In this document: one piece after another, positions 9,159-18,494 of the stretch | Position numbering within the stretch: the first letter of the stretch is position 1 | How the letters are laid out: every line of letters begins with the position of its first letter | Assembly: GCA_000023405.1 (NCBI GenBank) | Contig: CP001643.1 | Location: 620,001 to 684,000 of the forward strand | Length of the DNA stretch: 64,000 nucleotides | Direction: 5' to 3' | Origin: Brachybacterium faecium DSM 4810 | GTDB lineage: Bacteria > Actinomycetota > Actinomycetes > Actinomycetales > Dermabacteraceae | The notes under the pieces: generated by a model | The model's input: only the letters and a program-made list of their open reading frames with translations | Databases searched by the model: none | Told to the model about the DNA's origin: nothing | Program-made: the position numbers and the translations under genes

Positions 9159-9893
9159 TCAGTCATAGTCCTCATGCTCATCATCGGCGTCATCCGACCC
9201 GCCGGTGATGGACACGCCCTCCACCCCGGGCAGCTCGACGAGCTCGGGGACGAGGTCCCGGACGGGGAAGCGGCCGTGGAACCGGATGTCCATGACCACC
9301 AGCTGCTTGTCCTCGGTCTCCCGGCGGCGGCTGTTCTCGATGGTGCTGGAGAAACCGGCCGAGGTCGCGACGGCGAGGATCTGTCGCAGCACCCCGGCGC
9401 CGTCGGTGTAGGTGACCCGTGCGAGCCGTTTGCGGTCCGGGTCCGGCAGCTTCCGGATCAGCGGAGCCACGACGAACAGCGTGATCAGGTGCATCGCCGT
9501 GAGTGCGATCCCGAGCGAGAGCATCCCAGCGCCGCAGGCCATGCCCACGGCGGCGGAGACCCAGATCGTCGCCGCGGTGGTCAGGCCCCGCACCACCGTG
9601 CGGCCCTTGAAGATCACGCCGGCGCCGAGGAAGCCGATGCCGGAGACGATCTGGGCGGCGATGCGTGAGGGGTCCAGGATCACCTCGTCGCCGAGCACCA
9701 TGGAGAAGCCGTAGGCGGAGACCAGGGTGAAGGTGCACGAGCCGAGTCCGACGAGCACGTGCGTGCGGTACCCGGCGGCCTTCTGCCGGATCTGCCGCTC
9801 GATCCCCAGCAGGGAGCAGAGCAGGAAAGTGGCCACCAGCAGCTCGATCTCGACGAGGCTGGAGTCCGTGAGGATTCCGACGAGCGGTTCCAT
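9159..9893 (-). CDS. MgtC/SapB family membrane protein
   Basis: This 244-residue protein has about five hydrophobic segments in its first 150 residues with the MgtC signatures LLGIERQIRQKAAGYRTH and GIGFLGAGVIFKG, and a C-terminal soluble ACT-like domain (RVTYTDGAGVLRQIL to VEGVSITG). MgtC proteins help growth at low magnesium and affect membrane F-ATPase or potassium fluxes in several bacteria; the exact role here is unknown. The acidic tail DDADDEHEDYD is unusual. I looked for an Mg-sensing riboswitch in the 220 bp upstream and saw none. Confidence 0.9.
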   Translation of the reverse strand: MEPLVGILTDSSLVEIELLVATFLLCSLLGIERQIRQKAAGYRTHVLVGLGSCTFTLVSAYGFSMVLGDEVILDPSRIAAQIVSGIGFLGAGVIFKGRTVVRGLTTAATIWVSAAVGMACGAGMLSLGIALTAMHLITLFVVAPLIRKLPDPDRKRLARVTYTDGAGVLRQILAVATSAGFSSTIENSRRRETEDKQLVVMDIRFHGRFPVRDLVPELVELPGVEGVSITGGSDDADDEHEDYD

Positions 9894-10115
9894 GTGATCG
9901 GTGCCTTCGTGACCTCTCTGGCATGTCGACGGACGGGCTCCTCAGGATGCCGCACCCGCACCGACGTGTCACTGTTGCGGACGACCGAACGGACCGATCA
10001 TCGCGACGTCCCGCGCCGAACGAAGCCCCCGTCGGCTGCGCGACCTCGTCGCGATGCACGCACTGAGCTCGCGCAACATGAGCGACGAACTTTCAGCTGC
10101 AGAGGCGCAGCCGCG

Positions 10116-11339
10116 TCACCCCTTCACGCACAGCACCGTCTGCAGGTGCGCGACGGGCTCCACCAGATCGGACTGGTACTTCATCACGGCGTGCAGATCC
10201 TTGTATGCCGAGGGGATCTCGTCGAGCACGCCCGCGTCCTTCCGGGTCTCGATGCCCTCGGTCTGCTTCGCGAGGTCGCTGACGGTGAAGGTCTTCTTCG
10301 CGGCGTTGCGGCTCATCTTCCGCCCGGCCCCGTGGGAGGCCGAGTAGAACGAGTCCGGGTTCGCCAGGCCGCGCACGATGTAGGAGCCCACGCCCATCGA
10401 GCCGGGGATGAGCGCCAGGTCACCGCCGCGGGTGGAGATCGCGCCCTTGCGGGTGATCACCATGTCCTCCCCGTCGATCTGCTCGAGGGAGAGGTAGTTG
10501 TGGTGACAGTTCACGGGCATGTCGAAGCGCACCTCGCGGCCGCGCGCACCCCAGTGCTGCGAGACGGCGTCCTGGAACAGGCCGATCATGATCTCGCGGG
10601 AGCGGGAGGCGTACTCCTGCGCCCACTGCACGTCCCGCACATAGGCGTCCATGCCGGGGGAGTCGGCGAGGAACACGGCGAGGTTCCTGTCGCTGAGCTG
10701 GGCGTTGTGCTCCAGACCCTTCGCGCGGGCGATGTGCACCTCGGCGACTTCCTTGCCGATGTTGCGCGAGCCCGAGTGCAGCGTGATCCACACACGGCCG
10801 TCGCGGTCGTCCACGCACAGCTCCGCGAAATGGTTGCCGCCGCCCATCGTGCCCAGCTGCGTGCGCGCCTTCTTCTCCCGCTTCTGCACCGACTCCGGCA
10901 GGGCGGAGAAACCCTCCCAGAACTCCTCGAGCCCGCCGCGCGCGCCCAGGCGTGTGAGCTCACGGGAGGACAGCGCCTCCTCATGCGCCGCGAAGCCGAC
11001 GGGGATCGCCGCCTCGATCGCGGAGCGCAGAGTGCCGAGGTCTTCGAGATCCTCCTCGACGAGATCGGTGCGCACGGCGGCGACGCCGCAGCCGATGTCG
11101 ACGCCCACGGCGGCGGGGGAGACCGCGCCGCGCATGGCGATCACGCTGCCCACGGTGGCACCGATCCCGAGGTGGCAGTCGGGCATCGCCCGCACGCCGT
11201 GCACCCAGGGGAGGGAGGCGATGTTCCGCAGCTGCGCCACTGCGGCGCTGTCGGCCTCCTCCGGCGGCAGCCACATCCTCACGGGAGCGGCGGTATCGGC
11301 CAGGGTGATCGGGAGCTGGGCCCGTTCGGGAGAAGTCAC
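10116..11339 (-). CDS. rtcB: RNA-splicing ligase RtcB
   Basis: The 407-residue product matches RtcB throughout: MPDCHLGIGATVGSV, GVDIGCGVAA (metal-binding Asp/Cys), GGGNHF and SHGAGRKMSR with the His that takes GMP. RtcB joins 2',3'-cyclic phosphate or 3'-phosphate RNA ends to 5'-OH ends using GTP and manganese, repairing cleaved tRNA or rRNA. The GTG at 11339 is chosen because AAGGAGG lies just before it; the frame stays open upstream to 11594 but without a ribosome site. No RtcR/archease partner is adjacent. Its position between restriction systems is suggestive of RNA-damage repair in a defence island, but this is inference. Confidence 0.93.
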   Translation of the reverse strand: MTSPERAQLPITLADTAAPVRMWLPPEEADSAAVAQLRNIASLPWVHGVRAMPDCHLGIGATVGSVIAMRGAVSPAAVGVDIGCGVAAVRTDLVEEDLEDLGTLRSAIEAAIPVGFAAHEEALSSRELTRLGARGGLEEFWEGFSALPESVQKREKKARTQLGTMGGGNHFAELCVDDRDGRVWITLHSGSRNIGKEVAEVHIARAKGLEHNAQLSDRNLAVFLADSPGMDAYVRDVQWAQEYASRSREIMIGLFQDAVSQHWGARGREVRFDMPVNCHHNYLSLEQIDGEDMVITRKGAISTRGGDLALIPGSMGVGSYIVRGLANPDSFYSASHGAGRKMSRNAAKKTFTVSDLAKQTEGIETRKDAGVLDEIPSAYKDLHAVMKYQSDLVEPVAHLQTVLCVKG

Positions 11340-11699
11340 GGATGGCCTCCTTCCTGCTGGCCGAGTGTGCCCTGACCAGCACGGGGCGGCAAGCGGCTGC
11401 TCAGAGCTCGAGCAGCAGCCGTTCCACCCGCTCACGGCGCACATGCTCCCGGCGCCGATCCCGGTCCGGTCCGTCGAAGGAACCCGTGAAACGTCTCCCG
11501 ACGTCATCCCGTGATGGAACACTCGGCTCATGGAGAACCCGAAGACAACGGACGCGAAAGCAGTCATGACGCCGGTGTTCACCACTGCCGTCAAGAGGGG
11601 GCCCGGTAGCCGCAGCGAACACCGCGCGCCTCCTCCACCGCGAGAACGACAGCATGACCACTAGCCCCCTGTGAGTGCAGGGCAGACGAAGGAACACCA
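11340..11699. other. Intergenic region between rtcB and mcrB
   Basis: These 360 bp separate the divergent rtcB and mcrB starts. A 45-codon frame starting MENPKTTDAKAVMTPVF at 11530 (+) lacks a clear ribosome site and recognisable family and is not called. The mcrB ribosome site is the GAAGGAAC just before 11700. I see no convincing -35/-10 pair or strong dyad. Confidence 0.5.
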
Positions 11700-14261
11700 A
11701 TGAGCACCATGTGGGGCATCCACAACGACCAGATTCCGGCTGCAGAGCTGCTTGCCGGGCAGTTCGTCTCCATCGGCTGGAACGAGATCGATGATGTGCG
11801 CGAGATCGGGAACGACCAGACGGCGCTCAAGGCCGCGCTCGCCGCAGCGAACCCTGACGCGAAGCCCGGGGCGCTCCCAGTCTGGGCAGGGGTCCTCCGC
11901 CGATTCGCGTTCGAGATGAGCGAAGGTGACCTCGTCGTCGCCCCCAGCAAGCAGGCGCCGGTCTTCAACATCGGGCGCATCGCCGGTCCTTACGAGCATC
12001 ACCCGGAGGTGCCCGAGCATCGGCACCGCCGGCCGGTCGAGTGGCTCGTGACCGATGTGCCCCGCACCGCATTCACGCAGAGCGCGCTCTATGAGATGGG
12101 CGCGGTGATGACCCTCTTCCGGGTGACCAAGCACGCCGAGGAGTTCGAACGCGTCGTCGAGAACGGCGTGCCCGCCGTCGCTGCGGCTCCGGAGCGTCGG
12201 ACCCGGGTGCGCCATGGACTGCTCCAGCGAACTGTTCTCGAGGTGCTCCGTGATCGAGGGTCCACCCCACGCCACGAGATCATCAAGGACGTCGCCACGC
12301 GGATCGAACTCACGGGCTACGAGACGTCGAGGACGGCGAAGGGCATCCCTCGCTTCGAGGTCAGCATCACCTGGGGCTCGGTCGACATGGTCGCCGCCGG
12401 ATGGATCCTGAAGACCAAGCGCGGATGGATTCTCACCCGCGAGGGCCGCGATGTCCTCTCGAAGAGCACCGAGGCCGACGACCTCTCGAAGATCTCCGGC
12501 GCTGCGTACAAGGAGCTCCGCGCCGCCAAGCGCGCCCAAGTGGGCCGGTTCAAGACCGACCGGTACCCGCTGATCGACGAAGCAGTGAAGCTGCTGGAGG
12601 AGGGGCAGTGGACGACGTACAGCGATATCGCCGCTGTCGTCGGCTCGAACCCACCGAGCGTCGGCGAGTACCTGCTCAACCGCGCCATCGGCATCGACGG
12701 GCGGTATCGCGTCGTCCCCGTCGGCCAGCCCCCGTACCGCGATGAGGACCGTGCGGCCCTCGAAGCGGAGGGGGTCTCCTTCGACGACCGAGGACTGCCC
12801 GACCCGCTCAAGAAGGTCTCCACCGAGGACCTCCGCGAGTCGATGGATCTGCTGGGCTTGCTGCCTGGCGTGCCACGTCGAGCATGGATGGTGCGGGGCA
12901 GTAGCGTCGCCGGCCAGGATCTCGTTCCCGCATGGCTCGACGACGGAGAGGTCACCCTCCTCACGTCCCGGCTCCGGCCGGTGCAGTTCGGCGCCTCCCG
13001 CGATGAGCTCAAGCCGATCATCGACGAGGACTACGCGCATGCGTCCTACGACGTGAGGGTCGAGAAGATGGACGATGCGCACGCGTTCCTCACCCGGATG
13101 CAGGAGGGCCATCTGGTCGTCACCGTCGACGACGGACGGGTGTTCGTCGGCACGATTCTCGAGGCGGCGCGCCAGCGCGCCACGACCGCCGGTAGTTCCG
13201 AGTTGGTGCGGGATGTCGAATGGGCGGATCCGGGTGGTGTCGCACTCTCTGAGATCTCCTCGACGCTGTCCACCAGGCTCAAGGTGCAGCGGGACATCGT
13301 GGACCTGACACAGCAGATCGATCTGATCGAGGATCTGCTCGACGCGGAGGAGGAGAACGTCCCGCCGGCCATCGTCGAGCGCGCGCCCCTGCGCGAGGCA
13401 TCCCCGGAGCTGGCTGAGGACCTGCACGTTCCACAGGCCTGGCTCCAGGAATGCATCGACCTGCTCGATGACAGGCCCCAGCTGATCTTCTATGGCCCGC
13501 CCGGCACCGGGAAGACGTTCCTCGCCCAGGCCATCGCGAAGCACATCGCGGGCGAGAACGTCCGCCTCGTGCAGTTCCACCCGGCGTACTCGTACGAGGA
13601 CTTCTTCGAGGGATACCGCCCGCAGGAGGGAGGCGGGTTCACCCTCAAACCGGGCCCGCTGCGCAAGGTGGTCTCCCAGGCCAAGGAGAACCCGCAGGAC
13701 GCCCACGTGCTGATCATCGACGAGATCAACCGCGGCAACCTCGCGAAGGTCTTCGGAGAGCTCTACTTCCTCCTCGAGTACCGCACGGAGAACGTTGAGC
13801 TGCTCTACGCGGACGAGGAGTTCAACCTGCCGGAGAACGTCTTCATCATCGGCACGATGAACACCGCGGACCGCTCGATCGCTCTCGTGGACGCGGCGAT
13901 GAGGCGGCGCTTCTCCTTCCTTCCACTGCACCCGTCGGAGGAGCCGACCAACCGGATCCTTCGTTCATGGCTCAGTGCGGAGGGCCGCCCCCGCAGGGTG
14001 GCTGACCTGCTCGACGAGCTCAATCGCCGGATCGACGATCCCGACTTCAAGATCGGCCCGTCGTACTTCATGCGCTCTGCGGTGCACCGCGAAGGCGGTC
14101 TCGAGCGCACCTGGAGAACGTCGATCCTGCCGTTGCTCGAGGAGCACCACTTCGGAGAGATGGATGCGAGAGCAGTCAGAACCAGGTACGGCCTGGAGGC
14201 GGTCTCCGCCGCTGTGGACAGGACCGAGGATCCCACCGATGCGCCGTCTCGAACTCATTGA
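11700..14261 (+). CDS. mcrB: McrB-type AAA+ GTPase with PUA-like, winged-helix and alkyltransferase-like modules
   Basis: At 853 residues this is far longer than E. coli McrB (about 460). Modules in order: residues 1-145, a PUA/EVE-like fold as found at the start of many Mrr-type nucleases (WGIHND, GWNEIDD, WAGVLRRF, DLVVAP); 170-255, an Mrr N-terminal-like winged helix (LQRTVLEVLRDRGSTPRHEI to WILTREGRDVL); 286-365, an alkyltransferase-like (ATL/MGMT) domain (LLEEGQWTTYSDIAAVVG, RAALEAEGVSFDDRG) in which the PCHR/PWHR motif is replaced by GRYR; 394-510, a second PUA-like module (AWMVRGSSVAGQDLVPAWL, GHLVVTVDDG); then the motor with Walker A GPPGTGKT at 599-606, LIIDEINRGN and IGTMNTADRS. McrB recognises modified DNA and drives the McrC nuclease. 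mcrC overlaps its end by 23 nt. Confidence 0.9.
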   Translation: MSTMWGIHNDQIPAAELLAGQFVSIGWNEIDDVREIGNDQTALKAALAAANPDAKPGALPVWAGVLRRFAFEMSEGDLVVAPSKQAPVFNIGRIAGPYEHHPEVPEHRHRRPVEWLVTDVPRTAFTQSALYEMGAVMTLFRVTKHAEEFERVVENGVPAVAAAPERRTRVRHGLLQRTVLEVLRDRGSTPRHEIIKDVATRIELTGYETSRTAKGIPRFEVSITWGSVDMVAAGWILKTKRGWILTREGRDVLSKSTEADDLSKISGAAYKELRAAKRAQVGRFKTDRYPLIDEAVKLLEEGQWTTYSDIAAVVGSNPPSVGEYLLNRAIGIDGRYRVVPVGQPPYRDEDRAALEAEGVSFDDRGLPDPLKKVSTEDLRESMDLLGLLPGVPRRAWMVRGSSVAGQDLVPAWLDDGEVTLLTSRLRPVQFGASRDELKPIIDEDYAHASYDVRVEKMDDAHAFLTRMQEGHLVVTVDDGRVFVGTILEAARQRATTAGSSELVRDVEWADPGGVALSEISSTLSTRLKVQRDIVDLTQQIDLIEDLLDAEEENVPPAIVERAPLREASPELAEDLHVPQAWLQECIDLLDDRPQLIFYGPPGTGKTFLAQAIAKHIAGENVRLVQFHPAYSYEDFFEGYRPQEGGGFTLKPGPLRKVVSQAKENPQDAHVLIIDEINRGNLAKVFGELYFLLEYRTENVELLYADEEFNLPENVFIIGTMNTADRSIALVDAAMRRRFSFLPLHPSEEPTNRILRSWLSAEGRPRRVADLLDELNRRIDDPDFKIGPSYFMRSAVHREGGLERTWRTSILPLLEEHHFGEMDARAVRTRYGLEAVSAAVDRTEDPTDAPSRTH

Positions 14262-15420
14262 GGGCGAACCCGCGCAGACGATCGAGCTCTCCGACGGCGA
14301 GGCGGAGGCGCTCGCCGCTGCGGACCTCGCTGTCGTGAACCGTGCACCCGGCGAGGTCCAATGGTCGATCGCTCCCGGCCGGAAGGTCGGCGTGGTCCAG
14401 GCCGGCGCGGTGCAGATCAGCGTGCGACCGAAGATCCCGGTGGAGCGGCTCGTGTTCCTGATGGGCTACGCCTCGGCACCGACGTTCTGGCGGGACCACT
14501 CCGTCCGCCTCGACACCGACGCGGATCTTCCTCAGGCGCTGGCCCGCACTTTCATGCGGCTGGCGACGAAAGCGATCGAACAGGGCCTCTTGCAGGGCTA
14601 CCAGCGCGTCGACGACAGCCTGCCGGTGTTGCGCGGACGGATCCGGGTCACCGACCAGATCTCGCGACGATTCGGTGCCGATTTACCGCTGGAGGTCTCC
14701 TACGACGACTTCACCGTCGACATCGCCGAGAACCGCCTTTTGCTGGCTGCCGCGACGAGGCTGCTGCGGCTGCCGGGGCTCGATGTGCGCACCCGGCAGG
14801 GACTGCAGCGCCTGCGGCTCCAACTATCCGGTGTCTCCGAGGTGAGACGCGGCGATGAGCTGCCACGATGGCAGCCGACGCGGCTCAATGCGCGGTACCA
14901 GCCATCGCTCCGGCTCGCCGAGCGCATTCTCGCGGGAGAGTCCTTCGAGCAGCGACGAGGACGCCTGCGCGTCGATGGGTTCGTCTTCGACATGTGGAAG
15001 ATCTACGAAGACTTCGTCGGCGTTGCCCTGAAGGAGGCGCTGGCCTCACGGGGCTCCGCCACGTTGCAGCACCGGATGCATCTGGACCATGCCCAGCGTG
15101 TTGACCTGCGGCCCGACTTCCTCTGGACCTCCCACAACGGCGATCAGGTCGTCGTCGACGCGAAATACAAGGCAGAGAAGCCTGCCGGCTATCCGCAGGC
15201 AGACCTCTACCAGCTCCTCGCATACTGCACCGTGCTGGGTCTGCGCGAAGGGCACCTGGTTTACGCCAAGGGGAACGAATCCGAGCTGACCCACGACGTT
15301 CGGGGCACTGAGATCGTCATCCATTGCCACACCGTGGATCTCGACCAGGCGCCCTCCACGTTGCTCGGACAGGTGCGCTCGCTGGCACACCGGATTGCCG
15401 CGCTGCCGAGCGACGACTGA
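14239..15420 (+). CDS. mcrC: McrC-type nuclease subunit of type IV restriction system
   Basis: The 393-residue protein starts MRRLELIEGEP at an ATG that overlaps the end of mcrB by 23 nt, so the two are translationally coupled. It has the McrC layout: an N-terminal beta-rich region (GAVQISVRPKIPVERLVFLMGYA) that contacts the McrB ring and a C-terminal PD-(D/E)xK nuclease, DLRPDFLW then VVVDAKYKAE (Asp, Asp-x-Lys), followed by YPQADLYQLLAYC. McrC stimulates McrB GTP hydrolysis and cuts DNA between modified sites. The frame is open much further upstream inside mcrB, but that part is a shadow of mcrB. Confidence 0.92.
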   Translation: MRRLELIEGEPAQTIELSDGEAEALAAADLAVVNRAPGEVQWSIAPGRKVGVVQAGAVQISVRPKIPVERLVFLMGYASAPTFWRDHSVRLDTDADLPQALARTFMRLATKAIEQGLLQGYQRVDDSLPVLRGRIRVTDQISRRFGADLPLEVSYDDFTVDIAENRLLLAAATRLLRLPGLDVRTRQGLQRLRLQLSGVSEVRRGDELPRWQPTRLNARYQPSLRLAERILAGESFEQRRGRLRVDGFVFDMWKIYEDFVGVALKEALASRGSATLQHRMHLDHAQRVDLRPDFLWTSHNGDQVVVDAKYKAEKPAGYPQADLYQLLAYCTVLGLREGHLVYAKGNESELTHDVRGTEIVIHCHTVDLDQAPSTLLGQVRSLAHRIAALPSDD

Positions 15421-15436
15421 CGCGGAGTCTGGCGGG

Positions 15437-15889
15437 TCAGACCTTCTCGACGCCGCTCTCGGAGACCTCGACGACCTTCCCGCCGAGCTCGTCCTGCACG
15501 GCCTCGGCGAACCCGAGATCTTCCTCGTCCGTGCCGTCCACCAGGAGCACCCACTTCCCGGACTGCACGGCGTACGACTCGGTGCCCTCCTCGCCCATGG
15601 CCTCGAGGAACTCCGAGCCCTTCACGTCGTGGGGCACCACTGCGGCGACGGAGAAGCTGTCGTCCCCCAGCTGGCAGTCGCCCTCGACGGCGTCGAAGGC
15701 CGGGAAGCCGTCGGTGAGCTCCCCCTCCATGTACGACTCGAAGTCGTCGGAGTCCACGGTGTCGCAGCCGATCTCCACGCGGAGCTCCTCGTAGAGATCG
15801 CGGGAGTCGTCGTAGGAGCCGCCGCAGCCGGCGAGGGTGAGGGCGGCGCCTGCTGCGAGGGCGGTGGTGAGGGCGTGGCGGGTCTTCAT
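15437..15889 (-). CDS. Small secreted lipoprotein, unknown function
   Basis: The 150-residue product begins MKTRHALTTALAAGAALTLAGCGGS, a signal peptide with lipobox LAGC, so it should be anchored by Cys22 on the outside of the membrane. The mature part is acidic and has Cys residues in IGCDTV and EGDCQLG that could form a disulphide. I do not recognise a family. GGAGA lies before the ATG at 15889. It is convergent to mcrC and sits downstream of another lipoprotein gene, probably the last gene of the sigma-kinase-lipoprotein run. Confidence 0.75.
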   Translation of the reverse strand: MKTRHALTTALAAGAALTLAGCGGSYDDSRDLYEELRVEIGCDTVDSDDFESYMEGELTDGFPAFDAVEGDCQLGDDSFSVAAVVPHDVKGSEFLEAMGEEGTESYAVQSGKWVLLVDGTDEEDLGFAEAVQDELGGKVVEVSESGVEKV

Positions 15890-15970
15890 GGGGGTCTCCT
15901 GGTCGTGGTGAGGGTGTGCGGGTGAGCTGTCGTGGCGGGGCAGGGGCGGTGTCGTGGTCTGCGGCGTCAT

Positions 15971-17206
15971 TCAGCTGCCTCCGCCGTCGGAGGGCTGCGC
16001 GGCCGGGGCCGCGTCGTCCAGGGGGAACTCGACGGTCAGCTCCTCCGTGCTGAACTCGCGCTCGCCGGATCCGTCCAGCGTGTAGGTGTCCTGGGGCCCG
16101 TCGATCTCCACCGTGAACGTCCCGCTCATGCTGACCGTCGCCGCGGTGGTGTCCGCGGAGACTGCGGCGACGAGGGTGCGCTCCTCCGTGTTGCTGCTCG
16201 GGCTGAGGAGCAGCTTGTCGTCGTGCACCTCGTCGGTGGTGGTCTCCTCGTCGACGGCCACCGATGCGGTCGCGGTGAACGAGCCGGCCTTCACGATCCC
16301 GGAGAGCGAGGCCTCGATCGTGGTCTCGCACTTCCAGTCCATCTCGAGCCACGCACCTCCGGGCTCCGCCCAGCCCTTCCCCTCCGTCCAGGCCGTGAGC
16401 GTGAGGGCCGTGGCCTGGAAGGAGACGGTGGCGTCGACCTCGCTGTCCGCGTCCCCGCTGTACAGCACGGGGATCGGCTCGATCGAGACCGGGAACGTGT
16501 GGTGCGGTTCCTGCACGCGATCCTCCCGGTAGTAGGCGGCGGCGACGTCATCCGCCTGCCGCTCCCCGGTGAGCAGATCGACCACCTGATCGTGGCCCTC
16601 GCTGGAGACGACGAGGGCGGAGGAGCCGTCCTCCGGCACGGAGACCAGGATCCGGTTGCTGTAGTCGCTGGTGATCTCGGCGAGGTGGCTCTGTGAGCCT
16701 CCTGCGCGGAGCGAGATGTCGGTGGGCGGCAGGCCGTCATCCGCTCCCCAGCCGTCCTCGCCGTCGTGGGCGAAGGAGAGGTCGATGGCGCGCAGCACCT
16801 CGCCCTCGGCGGCCGCGAACTCGGCCTCCTCGCCGTCCTCGCCCGTCTCCGGGTCCAGTTCGACCGCCTCGGCCGACACCGAGGTGAGCGCCTGGAGGCC
16901 CTCGATGGTGAGCGTGCCCGTCGGGGTGATGACGGTGTTCTTCTCGGGCTGGAGGGTGTCCGAGACGGTGACGTCCTTGGTGAAGTCCTCCACGGTGAAG
17001 CCCGCGTCGAGCTGGGGGAGGCCTGCGGTGGCGTCGGGCGCTGCGCCGCCGCCGTCGCTCGCGCCGCCCTCGTCGCTCGCCGAGGAGCCTCCGGCGTCCT
17101 CGAACTCGGCGGTCTCCTCGGAGCCGCACGCGGCGAGGGCGAACGCGCCGACGGCGGCGAGGCCGAAGCTGCGGCGGCCGAAGCGTGCAGTGGTGGTGCT
17201 GTGCAT
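15971..17206 (-). CDS. Tat-type lipoprotein, beta-rich, unknown function
   Basis: This 411-residue protein starts MHSTTTARFGRRSFGLAAVG followed by the lipobox LAAC: a twin-arginine motif plus lipobox, so it is probably exported folded and lipid-anchored. AGGGGAAC sits just before the ATG at 17206, which I prefer to the ATG 15 nt upstream. After a Ser/Gly/Glu-rich linker come domains rich in predicted beta strands with many acidic residues (SFAHDGEDGWG, TITIYS-like strands absent, WKCETTIEASLSG). No catalytic motif is recognised. It lies 82 bp downstream of the kinase gene on the same strand, hinting at a surface partner in the same pathway. Confidence 0.78.
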   Translation of the reverse strand: MHSTTTARFGRRSFGLAAVGAFALAACGSEETAEFEDAGGSSASDEGGASDGGGAAPDATAGLPQLDAGFTVEDFTKDVTVSDTLQPEKNTVITPTGTLTIEGLQALTSVSAEAVELDPETGEDGEEAEFAAAEGEVLRAIDLSFAHDGEDGWGADDGLPPTDISLRAGGSQSHLAEITSDYSNRILVSVPEDGSSALVVSSEGHDQVVDLLTGERQADDVAAAYYREDRVQEPHHTFPVSIEPIPVLYSGDADSEVDATVSFQATALTLTAWTEGKGWAEPGGAWLEMDWKCETTIEASLSGIVKAGSFTATASVAVDEETTTDEVHDDKLLLSPSSNTEERTLVAAVSADTTAATVSMSGTFTVEIDGPQDTYTLDGSGEREFSTEELTVEFPLDDAAPAAQPSDGGGS

Positions 17207-17288
17207 GGTGTTCCCCTTCATCGGAATGTGCTGTCCCCCATGAGTCGCAGCGGAGCGCGATTCGGTTGCATCGACTCCGAAAGTCCTC

Positions 17289-18494
17289 TCATCCGTCGAC
17301 GCGGAAGCGGTGGCGGGTCTCGAGCTCGGTGCCGTCCGGGGCGCGTGAGCGCAGCACCACCTCGGCGCTGCCCGCGCTGGAGGCGGTCATCGAGATGGTG
17401 CCCTCGTCGGCGAGGAACCGGCCGTCCGGCAGCTCCCACACCCAGGACTCGACCCCCTCGGCGTCTGCGGTGAACGTCGCGGTCTCGCCCACGGAGACCT
17501 CCTCGGGCCCGCTGATCGCGAGGGAGGCGCCGTCGGCGACGGCACCGGGCGGGTCGTGCCAGATCTGCTCGCCGATCCCGAGGCCGGCGGCGAGCCCCAG
17601 GACGACGAGCACGGCCGCCAGGATGAGCCGTGGGCGGCGTCGTGCCCTCGGCGTCGAGGTGCTGCCCTGCTCCGCCGGTTCCGGTGCCGGCGCGGCGGCC
17701 GGCTCGGTGAGCGCCTCCTCGATGCTGGCCAGCCAGGTCTCGACATCGGCGGGGCGGCGGCGCGGGTTCTCCGCCGTGCCGCGGGCCAGGGCCCGGCCGA
17801 GGGCGGTGGGCAGTGTGGCGCCCTCGGTGAGCCACGCCAGCAGCGCCGAGATCGCCCAGATGTCGGCCCGCGCATCGACGCGCCCGTGGCGCTCCTGCTC
17901 CGGCGGTCGAAAGCCGGAGGTCCCGGCGGCGACCGTCATGCCGGAGCTGCGAGCCAGGTCCTTGCACATGCCGAGATCCGCCAGCAGGAGGCGCTCGTCC
18001 TCGGCGATCAGCGCGCCGCCGCCCCGGACCGCTCCGCTCGACGCGTTCGCCTCGGGGCGGGAGGTGAGCAGGAGGTTCCAGGGGCTCAGATCCCGGTGGA
18101 CCAGCTGCGCCCGGTGCACGGCGCCGAGCGCCGCGGCCAGCGACCTCGCGACCACGAGCACATCGCCTCGATCGGCCGTCCACCCCTGGGCGCGCAGCGT
18201 CTCCACGCGGTCGCCCAGGGTGCCGCGATCGGCCAGCTCGAGCACCAGGTACGGCTGGTTGTGGGGCAGCTCGCCGATGTCGTGGATCGCCGCCACGTGC
18301 GGGCCGCGCGCACGCCGCAGAGCGCGTCCCTCGCCGATGAAGCGCTCCAGCATGTCCGGGTTCAGGGCGTGGTTCTCCGCGAGGACCTTCACGGCGACCT
18401 CGTCGTCGAGGCGGAGGTCGTGGGCGCGATGCACGGTGGCGAAGGAGCCCGCGCCGAGGCGGTCGGTCACCTCGTACCGTCCGATCCGCTGCAT
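17289..18494 (-). CDS. Transmembrane Ser/Thr protein kinase with PKD-like outer domain
   Basis: The 401-residue protein is a Hanks-type kinase: glycine loop GAGSFATVHRA (about residues 14-24), lysine in VAVKVL, HRDLSPWNLLL catalytic loop and DLG in place of DFG. A Pro/Ala-rich linker leads to one membrane segment (LILAAVLVVLGLAAGLGIG) near residue 300, and the outer part is a short Ig/PKD-like domain (VGETATFTADAEGVESWVWELPDG), not PASTA repeats. The ATG overlaps the sigma factor stop (TGATG), so kinase and sigma are coupled. The kinase may phosphorylate the sigma factor or answer signals from the lipoproteins encoded downstream; both are inference. Confidence 0.88.
   Translation of the reverse strand: MQRIGRYEVTDRLGAGSFATVHRAHDLRLDDEVAVKVLAENHALNPDMLERFIGEGRALRRARGPHVAAIHDIGELPHNQPYLVLELADRGTLGDRVETLRAQGWTADRGDVLVVARSLAAALGAVHRAQLVHRDLSPWNLLLTSRPEANASSGAVRGGGALIAEDERLLLADLGMCKDLARSSGMTVAAGTSGFRPPEQERHGRVDARADIWAISALLAWLTEGATLPTALGRALARGTAENPRRRPADVETWLASIEEALTEPAAAPAPEPAEQGSTSTPRARRRPRLILAAVLVVLGLAAGLGIGEQIWHDPPGAVADGASLAISGPEEVSVGETATFTADAEGVESWVWELPDGRFLADEGTISMTASSAGSAEVVLRSRAPDGTELETRHRFRVDG

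Noticed and set aside
9894..10115. Possible magnesium riboswitch before the mgtC-like gene
   Set aside because: I saw no M-box signature or strong leader hairpins in these 220 bp.
11530..11664. Short frame MENPKTTDAKAVMTPVF before mcrB
   Set aside because: No clear ribosome site, no recognised family, and Arg/Pro-rich end; could be a remnant but cannot be supported.
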